A model generated the notes under the pieces. The model was not told where the DNA came from and did no database searches. It saw only the letters and a list, made by a program, of their open reading frames with translations. From Paracidovorax wautersii (lineage in GTDB: Bacteria; Pseudomonadota; Gammaproteobacteria; Burkholderiales; Burkholderiaceae_C): 64,000 nucleotides of DNA. Position 1 is the stretch's first letter. Every line of letters begins with the position of its first letter. The stretch spans positions 434,001 through 498,000 of the forward strand of contig NZ_FONX01000002.1 in assembly GCF_900113035.1 (NCBI RefSeq), written 5' to 3'. Both the position numbers and the translations under genes were made by a program. Shown here piece by piece: positions 1 through 9,509 of the stretch.

Positions 1-2072
1 GCGAAGACGCGCTCGGTGAGCGCCGCGTCGATGCCCGCGCCCCGGTCGGCCACGCGGATGTGCATGCGCCCGTCCTGCACCTGGGCGTCGATCTCCACCA
101 CGCGCTCTTCGGGCGGCTTGGCCTCCATGGCCTGCAGGCTGTTGGAGACGAGGTTGAGCAGCACCTGCTCCAGCAGCACGCGGTCGCCGCGCGCGGGCGG
201 CAGGCCGGCGGGCGCCTGCACCACGGCGCGCGCCTGGCGCTGGCGCATCTCGCCGCGCAGCAGCGCCAGCGCATTGGCGATGAGGGCGGGCACGGCGCAG
301 TCCTCGGTGCCGGGCGTGTGCTGGCGCACGAAGCCGCGGATGCGGCGCACGATCTCGGCGCTGCGCTGGGCCTGCGCCATGGTCTCGTCCAGGCTGCTGG
401 CCAGCAGCGCCTGGTTGCCCTGCTGCGCGAAGGCCTTGGCGGCGCTGGCGAAGCTGCTGAGCGCCATCAGCGGCTGGTTGAGCTCGTGCGCCAGGGTGGA
501 GGCCATCTCGCCCAGGCTGGCCAGGCGCTGCGCGTGCTGCAGCTGCTCGTCGTTCTGGCGCTGGCGCTGCTCGGCGCGCTTTTGCTCGGTGATGTCCACG
601 ACCGAGCTCATCCAGCCCGCGTGCGTGCCGTCGGCGCGCACCAGCGGCGCCGTATAGACCATGGTGATGACCTCGTGCCCGTCGCGGTGCCTGAGGCGCG
701 ACTCGAAGCCCGTGCGCGCGGGCTCGCCGCGGATCATGGCCTCGTAGCGCTGCCAGTGCTGGGGCACGTCGTCCGGGTGCCAGTACGGGTAGGGCGGCAG
801 CCGGCCCAGCAGGTCTTCGGCGGCATGGCCCGTCATGGCGCAGAAGGCGGGGTTGACGTAGGTGATGCGGCCTTCGGCGTCGCGCGCGCGCATGCCCACC
901 AGCAGCGAATCCTCCATCGCCTTGCGGAAGGCGTGGGCTTCGTCCAGCGCCTGGGTGCGCTCGCGCACGCGCCGCTCCAGGTCCTGCCGGGCGTCGCGCT
1001 GCTCGGCGAAGCGGCGCTCGCGCAGCCGCCAGTAGAGGCCGCCCAGCAGCAGCACGGCGGCCACCAGCAGGCCCAGCATCCAGGCCCGCTGGCCGGCCTG
1101 CGCGACCTCGGTGTCGTCGGCCGTCACCGTGAGCGTCCAGCCCAGGTCGGGCAGGGCCTCGTCCACGGCCAGCAGGCGCTGCGGCCGGCCGCCGATGCGC
1201 GTGTGCAGCAGGTAGTAGCCGGGCTGGCCGGCGTCGCGCTCCACGCGCCAGGGCACGGCCGCCAGATCGCCGCGCGCGCCGTACTGCTGCTCGCGCCGGA
1301 TGCGTTCGCGCTCGGCCGGCTGCAGGGCGCGGGTGGTGCGGTAGAGCCATTCGGGCACGGAGCTGAGGAACACCACGCCGCTCGCGTCCGAGAGCGCGAT
1401 GGGCGCGCGCACGAAGGCCCAGGCCTGCTGCTGCGGCTGCAGGCTGAGCTTGACGGCGACCACGCCCAGCACGGCGCCGCTGCCCTCGGCGCGCACTGGC
1501 GCGGAGAGGAAGAGGCCCGGCTCGCCCGTGGTCTGCCCCACGCCGTAGAACATGCCGTTCTGGCCGTCGCGCGCTTCGGCGAAGTAGGGCCGGTTGGCGT
1601 AGGACTCGCCGACGAAGCTCTGGGGCGTGTCCCAGTTGCTGGCGGCCAGGGTCATGCCGTCGGGGCCGATGAGGTAGAGCGCGTCGGAGCCGGCCTCGCG
1701 GTTGACCTGGGCGATGTAGCGGTTGGCGCGGGCCAGCGCGCGGGCGTCGCGCGGGTGCGCCAGCGCAGCGCGCAGGTCGGGGTGCAGGCCGGCGGTGAAG
1801 GGCAGGTAGCGGTACTTGCCGGCCGCATCGCGCAGCCCCAGCGCATGCACTTCCATCGCGCGGCGGATGGTGTCGGCCTGCATGCGCGCTTCGCGGCGCT
1901 CGGCCCACTGCGCGGCCAGGCCGATCAGCATCAGCGCGCAGGCCAGCAGGGCGGCCCAGGCGGCGGCCCGGCGCAGCCCGTGGGCGGCGCCGGGCGTGTC
2001 GGGCGATGGGGTTCTGAGTGCGCGAAGCGGCGCCGCGGCGAGGCGGGCCCAGGCGGGTGGAAGCCGGAACAT
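1..2072 (-). CDS. DctB-like sensor histidine kinase with PAS domain (C-terminus beyond window)
   Basis: This is the membrane sensor of a two-component system; about 690 residues are visible and the gene runs off the left edge. Translation from the ATG at 2072 shows a first membrane segment at about residues 41-60. A long periplasmic double-Cache-like region follows, then a second membrane segment at about 326-345, a PAS domain at about 380-494, and a HisKA H-box reading LAHELNQPL near residue 527. The start of the HATPase domain includes ADRGAGID. The layout matches DctB-type kinases. It is divergent from a Bug receptor gene, which suggests that it senses or regulates uptake of an organic acid. 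The ligand is unknown. The response regulator is presumably just outside the window. Confidence 0.85.
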   Translation of the reverse strand, partial: MFRLPPAWARLAAAPLRALRTPSPDTPGAAHGLRRAAAWAALLACALMLIGLAAQWAERREARMQADTIRRAMEVHALGLRDAAGKYRYLPFTAGLHPDLRAALAHPRDARALARANRYIAQVNREAGSDALYLIGPDGMTLAASNWDTPQSFVGESYANRPYFAEARDGQNGMFYGVGQTTGEPGLFLSAPVRAEGSGAVLGVVAVKLSLQPQQQAWAFVRAPIALSDASGVVFLSSVPEWLYRTTRALQPAERERIRREQQYGARGDLAAVPWRVERDAGQPGYYLLHTRIGGRPQRLLAVDEALPDLGWTLTVTADDTEVAQAGQRAWMLGLLVAAVLLLGGLYWRLRERRFAEQRDARQDLERRVRERTQALDEAHAFRKAMEDSLLVGMRARDAEGRITYVNPAFCAMTGHAAEDLLGRLPPYPYWHPDDVPQHWQRYEAMIRGEPARTGFESRLRHRDGHEVITMVYTAPLVRADGTHAGWMSSVVDITEQKRAEQRQRQNDEQLQHAQRLASLGEMASTLAHELNQPLMALSSFASAAKAFAQQGNQALLASSLDETMAQAQRSAEIVRRIRGFVRQHTPGTEDCAVPALIANALALLRGEMRQRQARAVVQAPAGLPPARGDRVLLEQVLLNLVSNSLQAMEAKPPEERVVEIDAQVQDGRMHIRVADRGAGIDAALTERVF

Positions 2073-2188
2073 GGCCCTGGATTAGAACCGGTCCGGATGG
2101 GGGTCGGTTCTCGTGGCAGCGCCCGGCATGTCCGTTGCTTGGGCGTCAGGGTCTTCGTTCAGGCTCTTGCCCAAGAAAGCACTCTCCC

Positions 2189-3154
2189 ATGCAACGTCGC
2201 CATCTCCTGGCCGCCCTGGCGGCCGCCTCCGCAGCGCCCTTCGTCTCGTTCGCGCAGGAGGGCAAGCCGCTGCGCATCGTCGTGCCCTTTCCGCCCGGCG
2301 GCGCGACCGACATCGCCGGCCGCGCCCTGCAGGAGCCGCTGCAGCGCCTGCTGGGCCAGCCGGTCGTCATCGACAACCGCGCCGGCGCGGGCGGCTCCAT
2401 CGGCATGGCCGAAGTGGCCCGCGCGCCGGGCGACGGCCTGACCTTCGGCGTGGCCACGCTGTCCACGCACGGCGTGAATCCCGCCGTCTATGCCAGGCTG
2501 CCCTACGACCCCATCAAGGACTTCGCCGGAGTGACCGAGATCGTCAAGGCGCCCGGCGTCCTCGTGATCAACCCGCAGGTGCTGCCCGTGAAGGACTTCG
2601 CCGATCTGGTGAAGTACCTCCAGGCCCACCCCGGCAAGATCTCCTACGCCACCCCCGGCAACGGCACCATCGGCCACATGTGGGGCGAGCTGTTCAAGAG
2701 CAGCACCGGCACGGCCATGGTCCACATTCCCTACCGTGGTGCGGGCCCGGCCATCAACGACGTGCTGGGCGGGCAGGTGCCGGTGTATTTCGACCAGGTG
2801 GCCTCGTCGCTGCCCCACGTGAAGGCCGGCAAGCTCAAGGCCCTGGCCGTGTCGTGGCCAGAGCGGCTTGACGTGCTGCCCGACGTGCCCACCTACGCCG
2901 AGCTGGGCTATCCGCAGGCCAACGAGCCTTCGTGGTTCGGCCTGGTGGCGCCCGCTTCCACTCCCGCCGCGCAGGTGCTGCGCGTGCAGCAGGCCGTGGC
3001 CGCGGCGCTCAAGGAGCCGGCCGTGCGCGACCGGCTGGCCGGGCAGGGGCTCTACCCCTCGGGCACCACGCCGGCGCAGTTTTCCCAGCAGATCGTGAGG
3101 GAGATCGAGAAGATGAAAAAGGTGGCGGCGTATGCCAAGATCAAGCTCGAGTGA
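2189..3154 (+). CDS. Bug-family tripartite tricarboxylate transporter receptor (TctC-like)
   Basis: This is a periplasmic solute receptor of 321 residues, the usual length for the family. It starts with MQRRHLLAAL and a cleavable signal ending near SFAQ. The mature part opens with the family pattern LRIVVPFPPGGATDIAGR, and VVIDNRAGAGG follows near residue 60. Bug receptors bind carboxylates, amides or similar small molecules for a TctAB permease. No permease gene is adjacent, which is common for the many orphan Bug receptors of Comamonadaceae and Burkholderiales. An in-frame extension to 2018 was rejected because the signal peptide starts at 2189. The divergent kinase at 1-2072 may control it. 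The ligand cannot be read from sequence. Confidence 0.9.
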   Translation: MQRRHLLAALAAASAAPFVSFAQEGKPLRIVVPFPPGGATDIAGRALQEPLQRLLGQPVVIDNRAGAGGSIGMAEVARAPGDGLTFGVATLSTHGVNPAVYARLPYDPIKDFAGVTEIVKAPGVLVINPQVLPVKDFADLVKYLQAHPGKISYATPGNGTIGHMWGELFKSSTGTAMVHIPYRGAGPAINDVLGGQVPVYFDQVASSLPHVKAGKLKALAVSWPERLDVLPDVPTYAELGYPQANEPSWFGLVAPASTPAAQVLRVQQAVAAALKEPAVRDRLAGQGLYPSGTTPAQFSQQIVREIEKMKKVAAYAKIKLE

Positions 3155-3174
3155 ATGAGTGAATGAGTGAATGA
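3151..3174 (+). repeat. Three tandem copies of GTGAATGA at a gene end
   Basis: The 8-bp unit GTGAATGA occurs three times without interruption and includes the stop codon of the Bug receptor gene. It creates additional stop codons just downstream. It may have arisen by slippage, and no function is evident. Confidence 0.7.
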
Positions 3175-3190
3175 AAACTGACGGAGCGAC

Positions 3191-4108
3191 GTGTCCATGC
3201 CTGCCGTGTTGAGTCCCACCCCATCCCCCAGCCTGCCTTCCGGGCCCTGCGCGGCGCCCGCCGCCCGCATGGTCAGCGCCGTGCCGGGGCGCACGCCGGT
3301 GGTGCTCGACTCGCCGCACAGCGGCACGGTCTATCCCGAAGACTTCCGCGCCGCGCTGGCCCTGCCCGTGCTGCGCCGCGCGGAAGACACGCACGTCGAG
3401 AAGCTCTACGGCTTCGCCCCCGCGCTGGGCGTGGGCTGGGTGGAGGCGCATTTCCCGCGCATCTACCTGGACGCCAACCGCGACACGACCGAGCTGGATG
3501 TCGATCTGCTCGACGGCGAGTGGACCGACCCCATCACCACCGACCCGGTCGTGCTGCAGAAGGTGCGGCTGGGCAAGGGCCTGATCTGGAAGTTCACCGA
3601 CGAGGGCGTGCCCATCTACGCCCGCAAGCTGGGCGTGGACGAGATCCGCGCGCGCATCGACAACTGCTGGCGCCCCTACCACCAGGCGGTGGCGCGGGAG
3701 ATCGACGCGGCCCATGCGCGCCACGGCTACTGCATCCACATCAACTGCCACTCCATGCCCGCCGTGGCCGCCAGCCACGCCACGCTGCACCCGGGCCTGG
3801 TGCATGCCGACTTCGTCGTGGGCGACCGCGACGGCAGCACCGCCAGCCCGGCGCTCTCGAAGAAGCTCTGCGCCTTCCTGAAGGAGCGCGGCTACAGCGT
3901 GGACTACAACCACCCCTACAAGGGCGTGGAACTGGTGCGCCGCTACGGCGACCCGGCAGCGCAGCGCCACAGCATCCAGGTGGAGATCAACCGCAAGCTC
4001 TACATGGACGAGCAGACCCTGGCCATCGAAGAGGCCGGCTTCGCCCGCCTGCAGGCCGACCTGAAGGCCATGGTGGAGATGCTGCTGGCCACCGACCCGC
4101 GCAGCTGA
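3191..4108 (+). CDS. N-formylglutamate amidohydrolase (deformylase family)
   Basis: This is a predicted metal-dependent hydrolase of 305 residues in the N-formylglutamate amidohydrolase family. The classic enzyme (HutG) releases glutamate and formate at the end of histidine degradation. Family features are PVVLDSPHSGTVYPEDF near the N-terminus, a central HINCHSMPAV block and YNHPYKGVELVRRYGDP near the end. The start is either GTG 3191 or ATG 3197, both behind the GGAG at 3183-3186. No hut genes are nearby. It lies 36 bp after a Bug receptor gene on the same strand, so the receptor may import a substrate for it, perhaps an N-formyl or N-acyl amino acid. That link is inference. Confidence 0.85.
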   Translation: MSMPAVLSPTPSPSLPSGPCAAPAARMVSAVPGRTPVVLDSPHSGTVYPEDFRAALALPVLRRAEDTHVEKLYGFAPALGVGWVEAHFPRIYLDANRDTTELDVDLLDGEWTDPITTDPVVLQKVRLGKGLIWKFTDEGVPIYARKLGVDEIRARIDNCWRPYHQAVAREIDAAHARHGYCIHINCHSMPAVAASHATLHPGLVHADFVVGDRDGSTASPALSKKLCAFLKERGYSVDYNHPYKGVELVRRYGDPAAQRHSIQVEINRKLYMDEQTLAIEEAGFARLQADLKAMVEMLLATDPRS

Positions 4109-4148
4109 CGGCTCGGATCGGCTCCGCGCTGGCTTCGCGCGCCGCGGC

Positions 4149-5069
4149 TCAGCGCCGTTGCAGCGCCGCCAGCAGCGAGGCCGTCACGATCAGTCCGCCG
4201 CCCAGCAGCGTGCGCGGCTGCAGCTGCGCGGCGGACAGCAGCACCGACGAGACGCTGGCGAACACCACCTCCGACAGCAGCACCACCGCCGTGGTGCCGG
4301 CTGCGAGGCGCGCGGCACCGAACTGCAGCGCCCAGTTGCCCAGCAGCAGCAAGGCCGCCAGCACGGCTGCCGTCACCGCCCAGGTCGCGTTGAAGGCCGG
4401 AAAGGGCTCGACCACGCCCACCCGGCTGCCCAGGCTGGCCGCCGCCAGCGCCATCAGCAGGCAGCCACCGAACATGGCGCACATGCGCGCCTGGCCGGGC
4501 ACGGCGCTCAGGCGCCGGAGCGTCACATTGGTCATGGCGAACATGAAGCCGCCCAGCAGCGCCAGCCCGTCCGCCATCGAGAGGCCGTGCAGCAGCTGCC
4601 CGGGCGAGGCGCCCGCCGGCACCAGCACCAGCAGCACGCCGCCGAAGGCCAGTAGCAGCCGCGCCAGCGCCATGGGCGTGGGCCGCTCGCCCAGGATGCG
4701 CCAGGCCAGCAGCACCGCCCAGGCGGGCATCAGATAGAAGAGCAGGATCACGCGCACCACGTCGCCCACCGTCACCGCCCAGTTGAAGGCCACGTTGTTG
4801 AGGCCCGAGCACACCGCCAGCAGCCAGAGCTGCGGGTGCGCGCGCAGCTGGGCGATGAGGCCCGGGCGCAGCGCCAGCAGCGTGGCCAGCACGCCGCTGT
4901 ACATCACCGCTGTAGCCCAGAGTGGATGCAGCCCGGCACCGTGCATGAGCCGGAACGGCCACCACGCCAGCCCCCAGATCAGGGCGTTGAGCAGCAGGGC
5001 CAGCACGGGCAGCAGGGAGGAAGGCAACGGCATGTTGAAGGCGAAAAACGGCTGCGGCGCGCTTTCCAC
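4149..5069 (-). CDS. DMT superfamily transporter (EamA domains)
   Basis: This is an inner-membrane protein of 306 residues with about ten hydrophobic segments arranged as two EamA repeats, typical of drug/metabolite exporters. Recognisable blocks include NALIWGLAWWPFRLMHGAG at the N-terminus, NVAFNWAVTVGDVVRVILL in the first repeat and LLSEVVFASVSSVLL in the second. An alternative start is the Met at residue 13 (MPLPSS). It lies 57 bp downstream of lplT on the same strand and may be co-transcribed with it. It converges with the amidohydrolase gene. The substrate is unknown. Confidence 0.85.
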   Translation of the reverse strand: MESAPQPFFAFNMPLPSSLLPVLALLLNALIWGLAWWPFRLMHGAGLHPLWATAVMYSGVLATLLALRPGLIAQLRAHPQLWLLAVCSGLNNVAFNWAVTVGDVVRVILLFYLMPAWAVLLAWRILGERPTPMALARLLLAFGGVLLVLVPAGASPGQLLHGLSMADGLALLGGFMFAMTNVTLRRLSAVPGQARMCAMFGGCLLMALAAASLGSRVGVVEPFPAFNATWAVTAAVLAALLLLGNWALQFGAARLAAGTTAVVLLSEVVFASVSSVLLSAAQLQPRTLLGGGLIVTASLLAALQRR

Positions 5070-5126
5070 CTGCGCGTGCAGCTATCAATAAAGGAGCGAT
5101 GGAGCGCAGGCCGAGCGCTGCCCGGC

Positions 5127-6407
5127 TCAGTGATGGTGGTCGTGCCGGGCCAGATGCAGCAGGTGCTCGACCTCGTCCGGGTAGGCCTTGCAGTTGTGGA
5201 TGTGCCAGCGCTTGATGAGCCACATCACCCCCGCCACCACCAGCCCGAAGGCCGTGATGGCGCCGAACACCGACAGGCCCATCTTGAGCGACAGGCTGTA
5301 GAACGCGCCCAGACCCAGGATGCAGGCCTGCTCGTTGAAGTTCTGCACGGCGATGGAGCGGCCCGCGCCCATCAGGTTGTGGCCGCGGTGCTGCAGCAGC
5401 GCGTTCATGGGCACCACCAGGTAGCCACCCAGCCCGCCCAGCAGGATCAGGAAGGGCACGGCGACCCAGATGCTCTTGATGAACACCATCGCGATCAGCA
5501 GCAGGCCCATGGCGATGCCCAGCGGAATGACCTTGGTGGCCGCGTCCAGCCGCATGCGCATGGAAGCCACCACCGCGCCCACGGCCGTGCCGATGGCCAC
5601 CACGCCAGTGAGGGCCGAGGCCTGCGTGGTGTTGTAGTGCAGGGCCGCTGCCGCCCAGGCCAGCACGATGAACTTGAGGTTGCCGCCCGCGCCCCAGAAC
5701 AGGGTGGTGGTGGACAGCGAGATCTGGCCCAGCTTGTCGCGCCACAGCCGGCTGTTGCAGGTCCAGAAGTCCGGCAGCATGGCCAGCGGGTTGCGCGGCA
5801 TGGGGCGCATCTCGACGCCGGTGTCGGGGATGCGCGTGTTGAACCAGGCGGCGGCCAGGTAGAGCGCGATCATCGAGGCGATGGCCGCTTCGGCCGCGGT
5901 GTTCACGCCGGTGTCGATCAGCGGCATGTCGAAGGCCAGCAGATGGCCCGACACCACCGGCCCGATCAGCTGGCCGCCCAGCAGCACGCCCAGGATGATG
6001 GAGGCGATGGTCAGCCCCTCGATCCAGCCGTTGGCCTTGACCAGCTGCGAGGCGGGGAGCAGTTCGGTGAGGATGCCGTACTTGGCCGGCGAATAGGCCG
6101 CAGCGCCCAGGCCGACCACCGCGTAGGAGATGAGCGGGTGCGAGCCGAACAGCATCATCAGGCAGCCCACCACCTTGATGGCATTGCTGATGAACATCAC
6201 GCGCCCCTTGGGCATGGCGTCCGCGAAGGCGCCCACGAAGGGTGCCAGCACCACGTAGAACAGCGCGAACATGGGCACCAGGGCGGCGCGCTGCCACTCG
6301 GGCGCCCCGCTGGTGCGCAGCAGCTCCACGGCGGCGACGAACAACGCGTTGTCAGCCAGCGAGCTGAAGAACTGCGCCGACATGATGGTGTAGAAACCGC
6401 GCTTCAT
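5127..6407 (-). CDS. lplT: Lysophospholipid transporter LplT (MFS)
   Basis: This is a 426-residue MFS protein matching LplT, the inner-membrane flippase that returns lysophospholipids from the outer to the inner leaflet for re-acylation. The N-terminus MKRGFYTIMSAQFFSSLADN, the loop AFADAMPKGRVMFISNAIK and the block AAYSPAKYGILTELLP are typical of the family. The C-terminus ends in a short His-rich tail (HLARHDHHH). No acyltransferase domain is fused and none is next door. It is divergent from alr, an arrangement that recurs in betaproteobacteria. Confidence in the family is high; the substrate follows from family knowledge. Confidence 0.92.
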   Translation of the reverse strand: MKRGFYTIMSAQFFSSLADNALFVAAVELLRTSGAPEWQRAALVPMFALFYVVLAPFVGAFADAMPKGRVMFISNAIKVVGCLMMLFGSHPLISYAVVGLGAAAYSPAKYGILTELLPASQLVKANGWIEGLTIASIILGVLLGGQLIGPVVSGHLLAFDMPLIDTGVNTAAEAAIASMIALYLAAAWFNTRIPDTGVEMRPMPRNPLAMLPDFWTCNSRLWRDKLGQISLSTTTLFWGAGGNLKFIVLAWAAAALHYNTTQASALTGVVAIGTAVGAVVASMRMRLDAATKVIPLGIAMGLLLIAMVFIKSIWVAVPFLILLGGLGGYLVVPMNALLQHRGHNLMGAGRSIAVQNFNEQACILGLGAFYSLSLKMGLSVFGAITAFGLVVAGVMWLIKRWHIHNCKAYPDEVEHLLHLARHDHHH

Positions 6408-6549
6408 CGAATGGCTGGGGCGTCGTGCATCAGTTGGACTGATGTCCTGTTAAATCTTGCAGAACTGCTGCAGGGACCGGCGGTTATATCACGCACCCCC
6501 AGGGGGGCAGTGCCAGAATTCCATGCTTGTTCCCCGTGGAAATTCCGTC

Positions 6550-7647
6550 ATGCCGCGTCCCATCCTGGCCACCATCCATTCCGCTGCGCTGCAGCACAAC
6601 CTGGCACGTGCCCGCCAGGCCGCGCCCGATGCGCTGGTCTGGGCCGTCGTCAAGGCCAATGCCTACGGCCATGGCATCGAGCGCGTGTTCGACGCGCTGC
6701 GCGCCGCCGACGGCTTCGCGCTGCTGGACCTGGCCGAGGCCGAGCGCGTGCGCGCCCTGGGCTGGCGCGGTCCCATCCTGCTGCTCGAAGGCGTGTTCGA
6801 GCCGCGCGACCTGGAGCTGTGCTCGCGCCTGGGCCTCTGGCACGCGGTGCACTGCGACGAGCAGATCGACTGGCTGGCCGCGCACAAGACGCAGGCGCCG
6901 CACCGCGTGTTCCTGAAGATGAATTCCGGCATGAACCGGCTGGGCTTCACGCCCGAGCGCTACCGCGCCGCCTGGGCGCGCCTCAACGCGCTCACGCAGG
7001 TCGATGAGATCTCGTTCATGACCCACTTCAGCGACGCCGACGGCCCGCGCGGCACCGACCACCAGATGGCCGTGTTCCGCCAGGCCACGCAGGACCTGCC
7101 CGGCGAGCGCAGCGTGTGCAACAGCGCCGCCACGCTGCGCCAAGGTAGCGACCCGGCCGTGCGCGGCGACTGGGTGCGCGCCGGCATCGTGCTCTACGGC
7201 AGCGCGCCCGACCATCCCGAGCGCACCGCGGCCGACTGGGGCCTGCTGTCCGCCATGACGCTGTCGTCCCGCATCATCGGCGTGCAGCACCTGCAGCCGG
7301 GCGACACGGTGGGCTATGGCTCCAGCTTCACGGCCGACCGCGCCATGACCATCGGCATCGTGGCCTGCGGCTATGCCGACGGCTACCCGCGCCACTGCAG
7401 CACCGGCACGCCCGTGCTGGTGAACGGCACGCCCACGCGCCTGGTGGGCCGCGTCAGCATGGACATGCTGAACGTGGACCTGACCAGCGTTCCCGGCGCG
7501 GGCATCGGCAGCGAGGTCACGCTCTGGGGCCGTTCCTCCAGCGGCGCCGTGCAGCCCATCGACGAGGTGGCGCGCGCCGGCGCCACCATCGGCTACGAGC
7601 TGATGTGCGCGCTGGCGCAGCGGGTGCCGGTGGCCTTGGCCGACTGA
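6550..7647 (+). CDS. alr: Alanine racemase
   Basis: This PLP enzyme interconverts L- and D-alanine for peptidoglycan synthesis. It has 365 residues, the normal size. The PLP lysine is K35 in [12 protein letters not shown], and the catalytic tyrosine on the opposite face is Y256 in VGYGSSF. The N-terminal TIM-barrel part contains [13 protein letters not shown], and the C-terminal beta domain contains [12 protein letters not shown]. The ATG at 6550 was chosen because [18 protein letters not shown] fits the family N-terminus; an in-frame extension back to 6457 has no family support. Confidence 0.95.
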   Translation: MPRPILATIHSAALQHNLARARQAAPDALVWAVVKANAYGHGIERVFDALRAADGFALLDLAEAERVRALGWRGPILLLEGVFEPRDLELCSRLGLWHAVHCDEQIDWLAAHKTQAPHRVFLKMNSGMNRLGFTPERYRAAWARLNALTQVDEISFMTHFSDADGPRGTDHQMAVFRQATQDLPGERSVCNSAATLRQGSDPAVRGDWVRAGIVLYGSAPDHPERTAADWGLLSAMTLSSRIIGVQHLQPGDTVGYGSSFTADRAMTIGIVACGYADGYPRHCSTGTPVLVNGTPTRLVGRVSMDMLNVDLTSVPGAGIGSEVTLWGRSSSGAVQPIDEVARAGATIGYELMCALAQRVPVALAD

Positions 7648-7859
7648 GCGAGCCCGCAGCGCACGTGCAGTGGCGCTGCCCGGTGCGCGCGCAAGCAAGC
7701 ACCGGCAGTGCATATGGTTAACACGAATGATTCGTTCGCTGCCGGGCGCAGGCCCGGCATAGTCGCGCTCTTGCCCCCGTCGGCCCGGCCTCGCCAGAGA
7801 GTCGGCCGGCGCGGACCCATGAACACGGCGACGACGCCACCGAGAGGACCCGACACACC

Positions 7860-9458
7860 ATGCGCGCCCCCGCCCCCCTGCTTGCCATTGCCGCCGCCGT
7901 GGCGGTCTTCACCGCCGCGGCCCTGCCGGCCACGGCCGATGCCGCCACCTTCCGCTACGCCCGCTCGGCCGACCTGACCTCGTGGGACATCCACGCGCAG
8001 AACGTGGGCACCAACAACGCGCTGCATTCGGCCGTCTATGAAACGCTGGTCGAATACAACAGCAAGACCTTCAAGCCCGAGCCGCAGCTGGCCACCGGCT
8101 GGAAGCAGGTCAGCCCCACGCAGCTGCGCGTCAGCCTGCGCCAGGGCGTGAAGTTCAGCGACGGCTCGCCGCTCACCGCGGACGACGTCAAGTTCTCGCT
8201 GGAGCGCGCCAAGGCCAAGAGCTCCAACTACGCCGTCTTCACCCTGGGCATCGACCGCGTCGTGGTGGTGGACCCGCAGACCATCGACATCTTTTCTGAC
8301 CTGCCCAACCCGGTGCTGGTCAACCAGCTGACCGAGCTGCGCATCATGAGCCGCCCATGGGCCGAGAAGAACAACACCACGATTCCGAAGGACATCAAGG
8401 TCAGCGAAGAGAACTACGCCCACCGCAACGCGCTGGGCACCGGCCCCTTCGTGCTCAAGTCCTGGTCGCCCGACCAGCGCGTGGTGCTGACGGCCAACCC
8501 GCTGTGGTGGGGCCGCGGCAAGTTCCCGGGCAACGTGACCGAGGTGGTCTATACGCCCATCAAGTCCGACGCCACGCGCACCGCCGCGCTGCTCTCGGGC
8601 GAGGTGGACTTCGTGATCGACCCCAGCCTGCAGGACGTGCCGCGCATCCGCCAGCAGCCCAACCTGAAGGTGCTGGACGGCGCCGAGAACCGCACCATCC
8701 TGCTGGGCATGGACCAGTTCCGCGACGAGCTGCCCGGCTCGAACGTGAAGGGCAAGAACCCGCTCAAGGACGTGCGCGTGCGCCAGGCGCTCTACCAGGC
8801 CATCGACATCAATGCCATCCAGCGCGTGGTGCTGCGCGGCCTGGCCCAGCCCACCGGCACGCTCATCGCCCGGCAGGTCAACGGCTGGACGCCCAAGGCC
8901 GACGTGCGCTGGCCGTACGACGCTGCTGCCGCGCAGAAGCTGCTGGCCGAGGCGGGCTACCCGCAGGGCTTCGAGGTGGACTTCGCCTGCAGCGCGGGCC
9001 GCTACATCAACGACGAGCAGCTCTGCCAGGCCATCACCGCCCAGTGGGCCAAGGTGGGCGTGAAGGCCAAGCTGCGCACGCTGCCCTTCGCCACCTATTT
9101 CCCGATGATCCAGCGCAACGAGGCCAGCATCTACCTGCTGGGCTGGGGCGTGCCCACCTTCGACGCGTTCTACACGCTGCAGTCGCTGGTGCGATCGCCC
9201 GGCGCGGGCGGCGACGGCAACTTCAACCTGGGGCGCTTCAGCAATCCGCAGCAGGACGCGCTGATCGAGCGCATCAAGAAGGAAACCGACCCCGCCACGC
9301 GCAACGGCCTGATCGAGCAGGCGCTGGTCAAGGACCATGCGCTGATCTCGCACATCCCGCTCTACAACCAGATCATTCCGTGGGCCGCGTCCAAGAAGGT
9401 GGAGATCACCCACCGCGCCGACAACCGCATCGACTGGCGCCAGCTCAAGGTGAACTGA
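7860..9458 (+). CDS. ABC transporter substrate-binding protein, family 5 (peptide/nickel type)
   Basis: This is a periplasmic receptor of 532 residues in the DppA/OppA family (SBP_bac_5). A signal peptide spans about residues 1-29 and ends ATADA. The mature part starts with FRYARSADLTSWDIHAQNVG. Family blocks are LATGWKQVSPTQLRVSLRQGVKFSDGSPLTADDVKFS, given here in part as GVKFSDGSPLTADDV, and ALGTGPFVLKSW. The start at 7860 has a GAGAGGA ribosome site about 10 bases upstream. No permease or ATPase genes are adjacent, so it is an orphan receptor. It lies between alr and radA. The 212 bases between alr and this gene show no further gene. Confidence 0.9.
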   Translation: MRAPAPLLAIAAAVAVFTAAALPATADAATFRYARSADLTSWDIHAQNVGTNNALHSAVYETLVEYNSKTFKPEPQLATGWKQVSPTQLRVSLRQGVKFSDGSPLTADDVKFSLERAKAKSSNYAVFTLGIDRVVVVDPQTIDIFSDLPNPVLVNQLTELRIMSRPWAEKNNTTIPKDIKVSEENYAHRNALGTGPFVLKSWSPDQRVVLTANPLWWGRGKFPGNVTEVVYTPIKSDATRTAALLSGEVDFVIDPSLQDVPRIRQQPNLKVLDGAENRTILLGMDQFRDELPGSNVKGKNPLKDVRVRQALYQAIDINAIQRVVLRGLAQPTGTLIARQVNGWTPKADVRWPYDAAAAQKLLAEAGYPQGFEVDFACSAGRYINDEQLCQAITAQWAKVGVKAKLRTLPFATYFPMIQRNEASIYLLGWGVPTFDAFYTLQSLVRSPGAGGDGNFNLGRFSNPQQDALIERIKKETDPATRNGLIEQALVKDHALISHIPLYNQIIPWAASKKVEITHRADNRIDWRQLKVN

Positions 9459-9509
9459 GGCGGCCGAAGCCGCGCGCGGACGGCGCTGGGGGTGCGCCGG
9501 CTCGCCCGC

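Noticed and set aside
60-2441. Long plus-strand open frame over the sensor kinase gene
   Set aside because: The minus strand encodes clear kinase domains here. The plus frame is low-complexity and Ala/Gly/His/Gln-rich, typical of antisense frames in GC-rich DNA. Similar long frames over lplT, gatB, czcA and others were rejected for the same reason.
5080-5105. AGCTATCAATAAAGGAGC between the EamA gene and lplT as a third repeat copy
   Set aside because: It shares only the AGCTATCAA word with the repeat and lacks the GCGCT and GGCCAT parts, so it is too weak to call.
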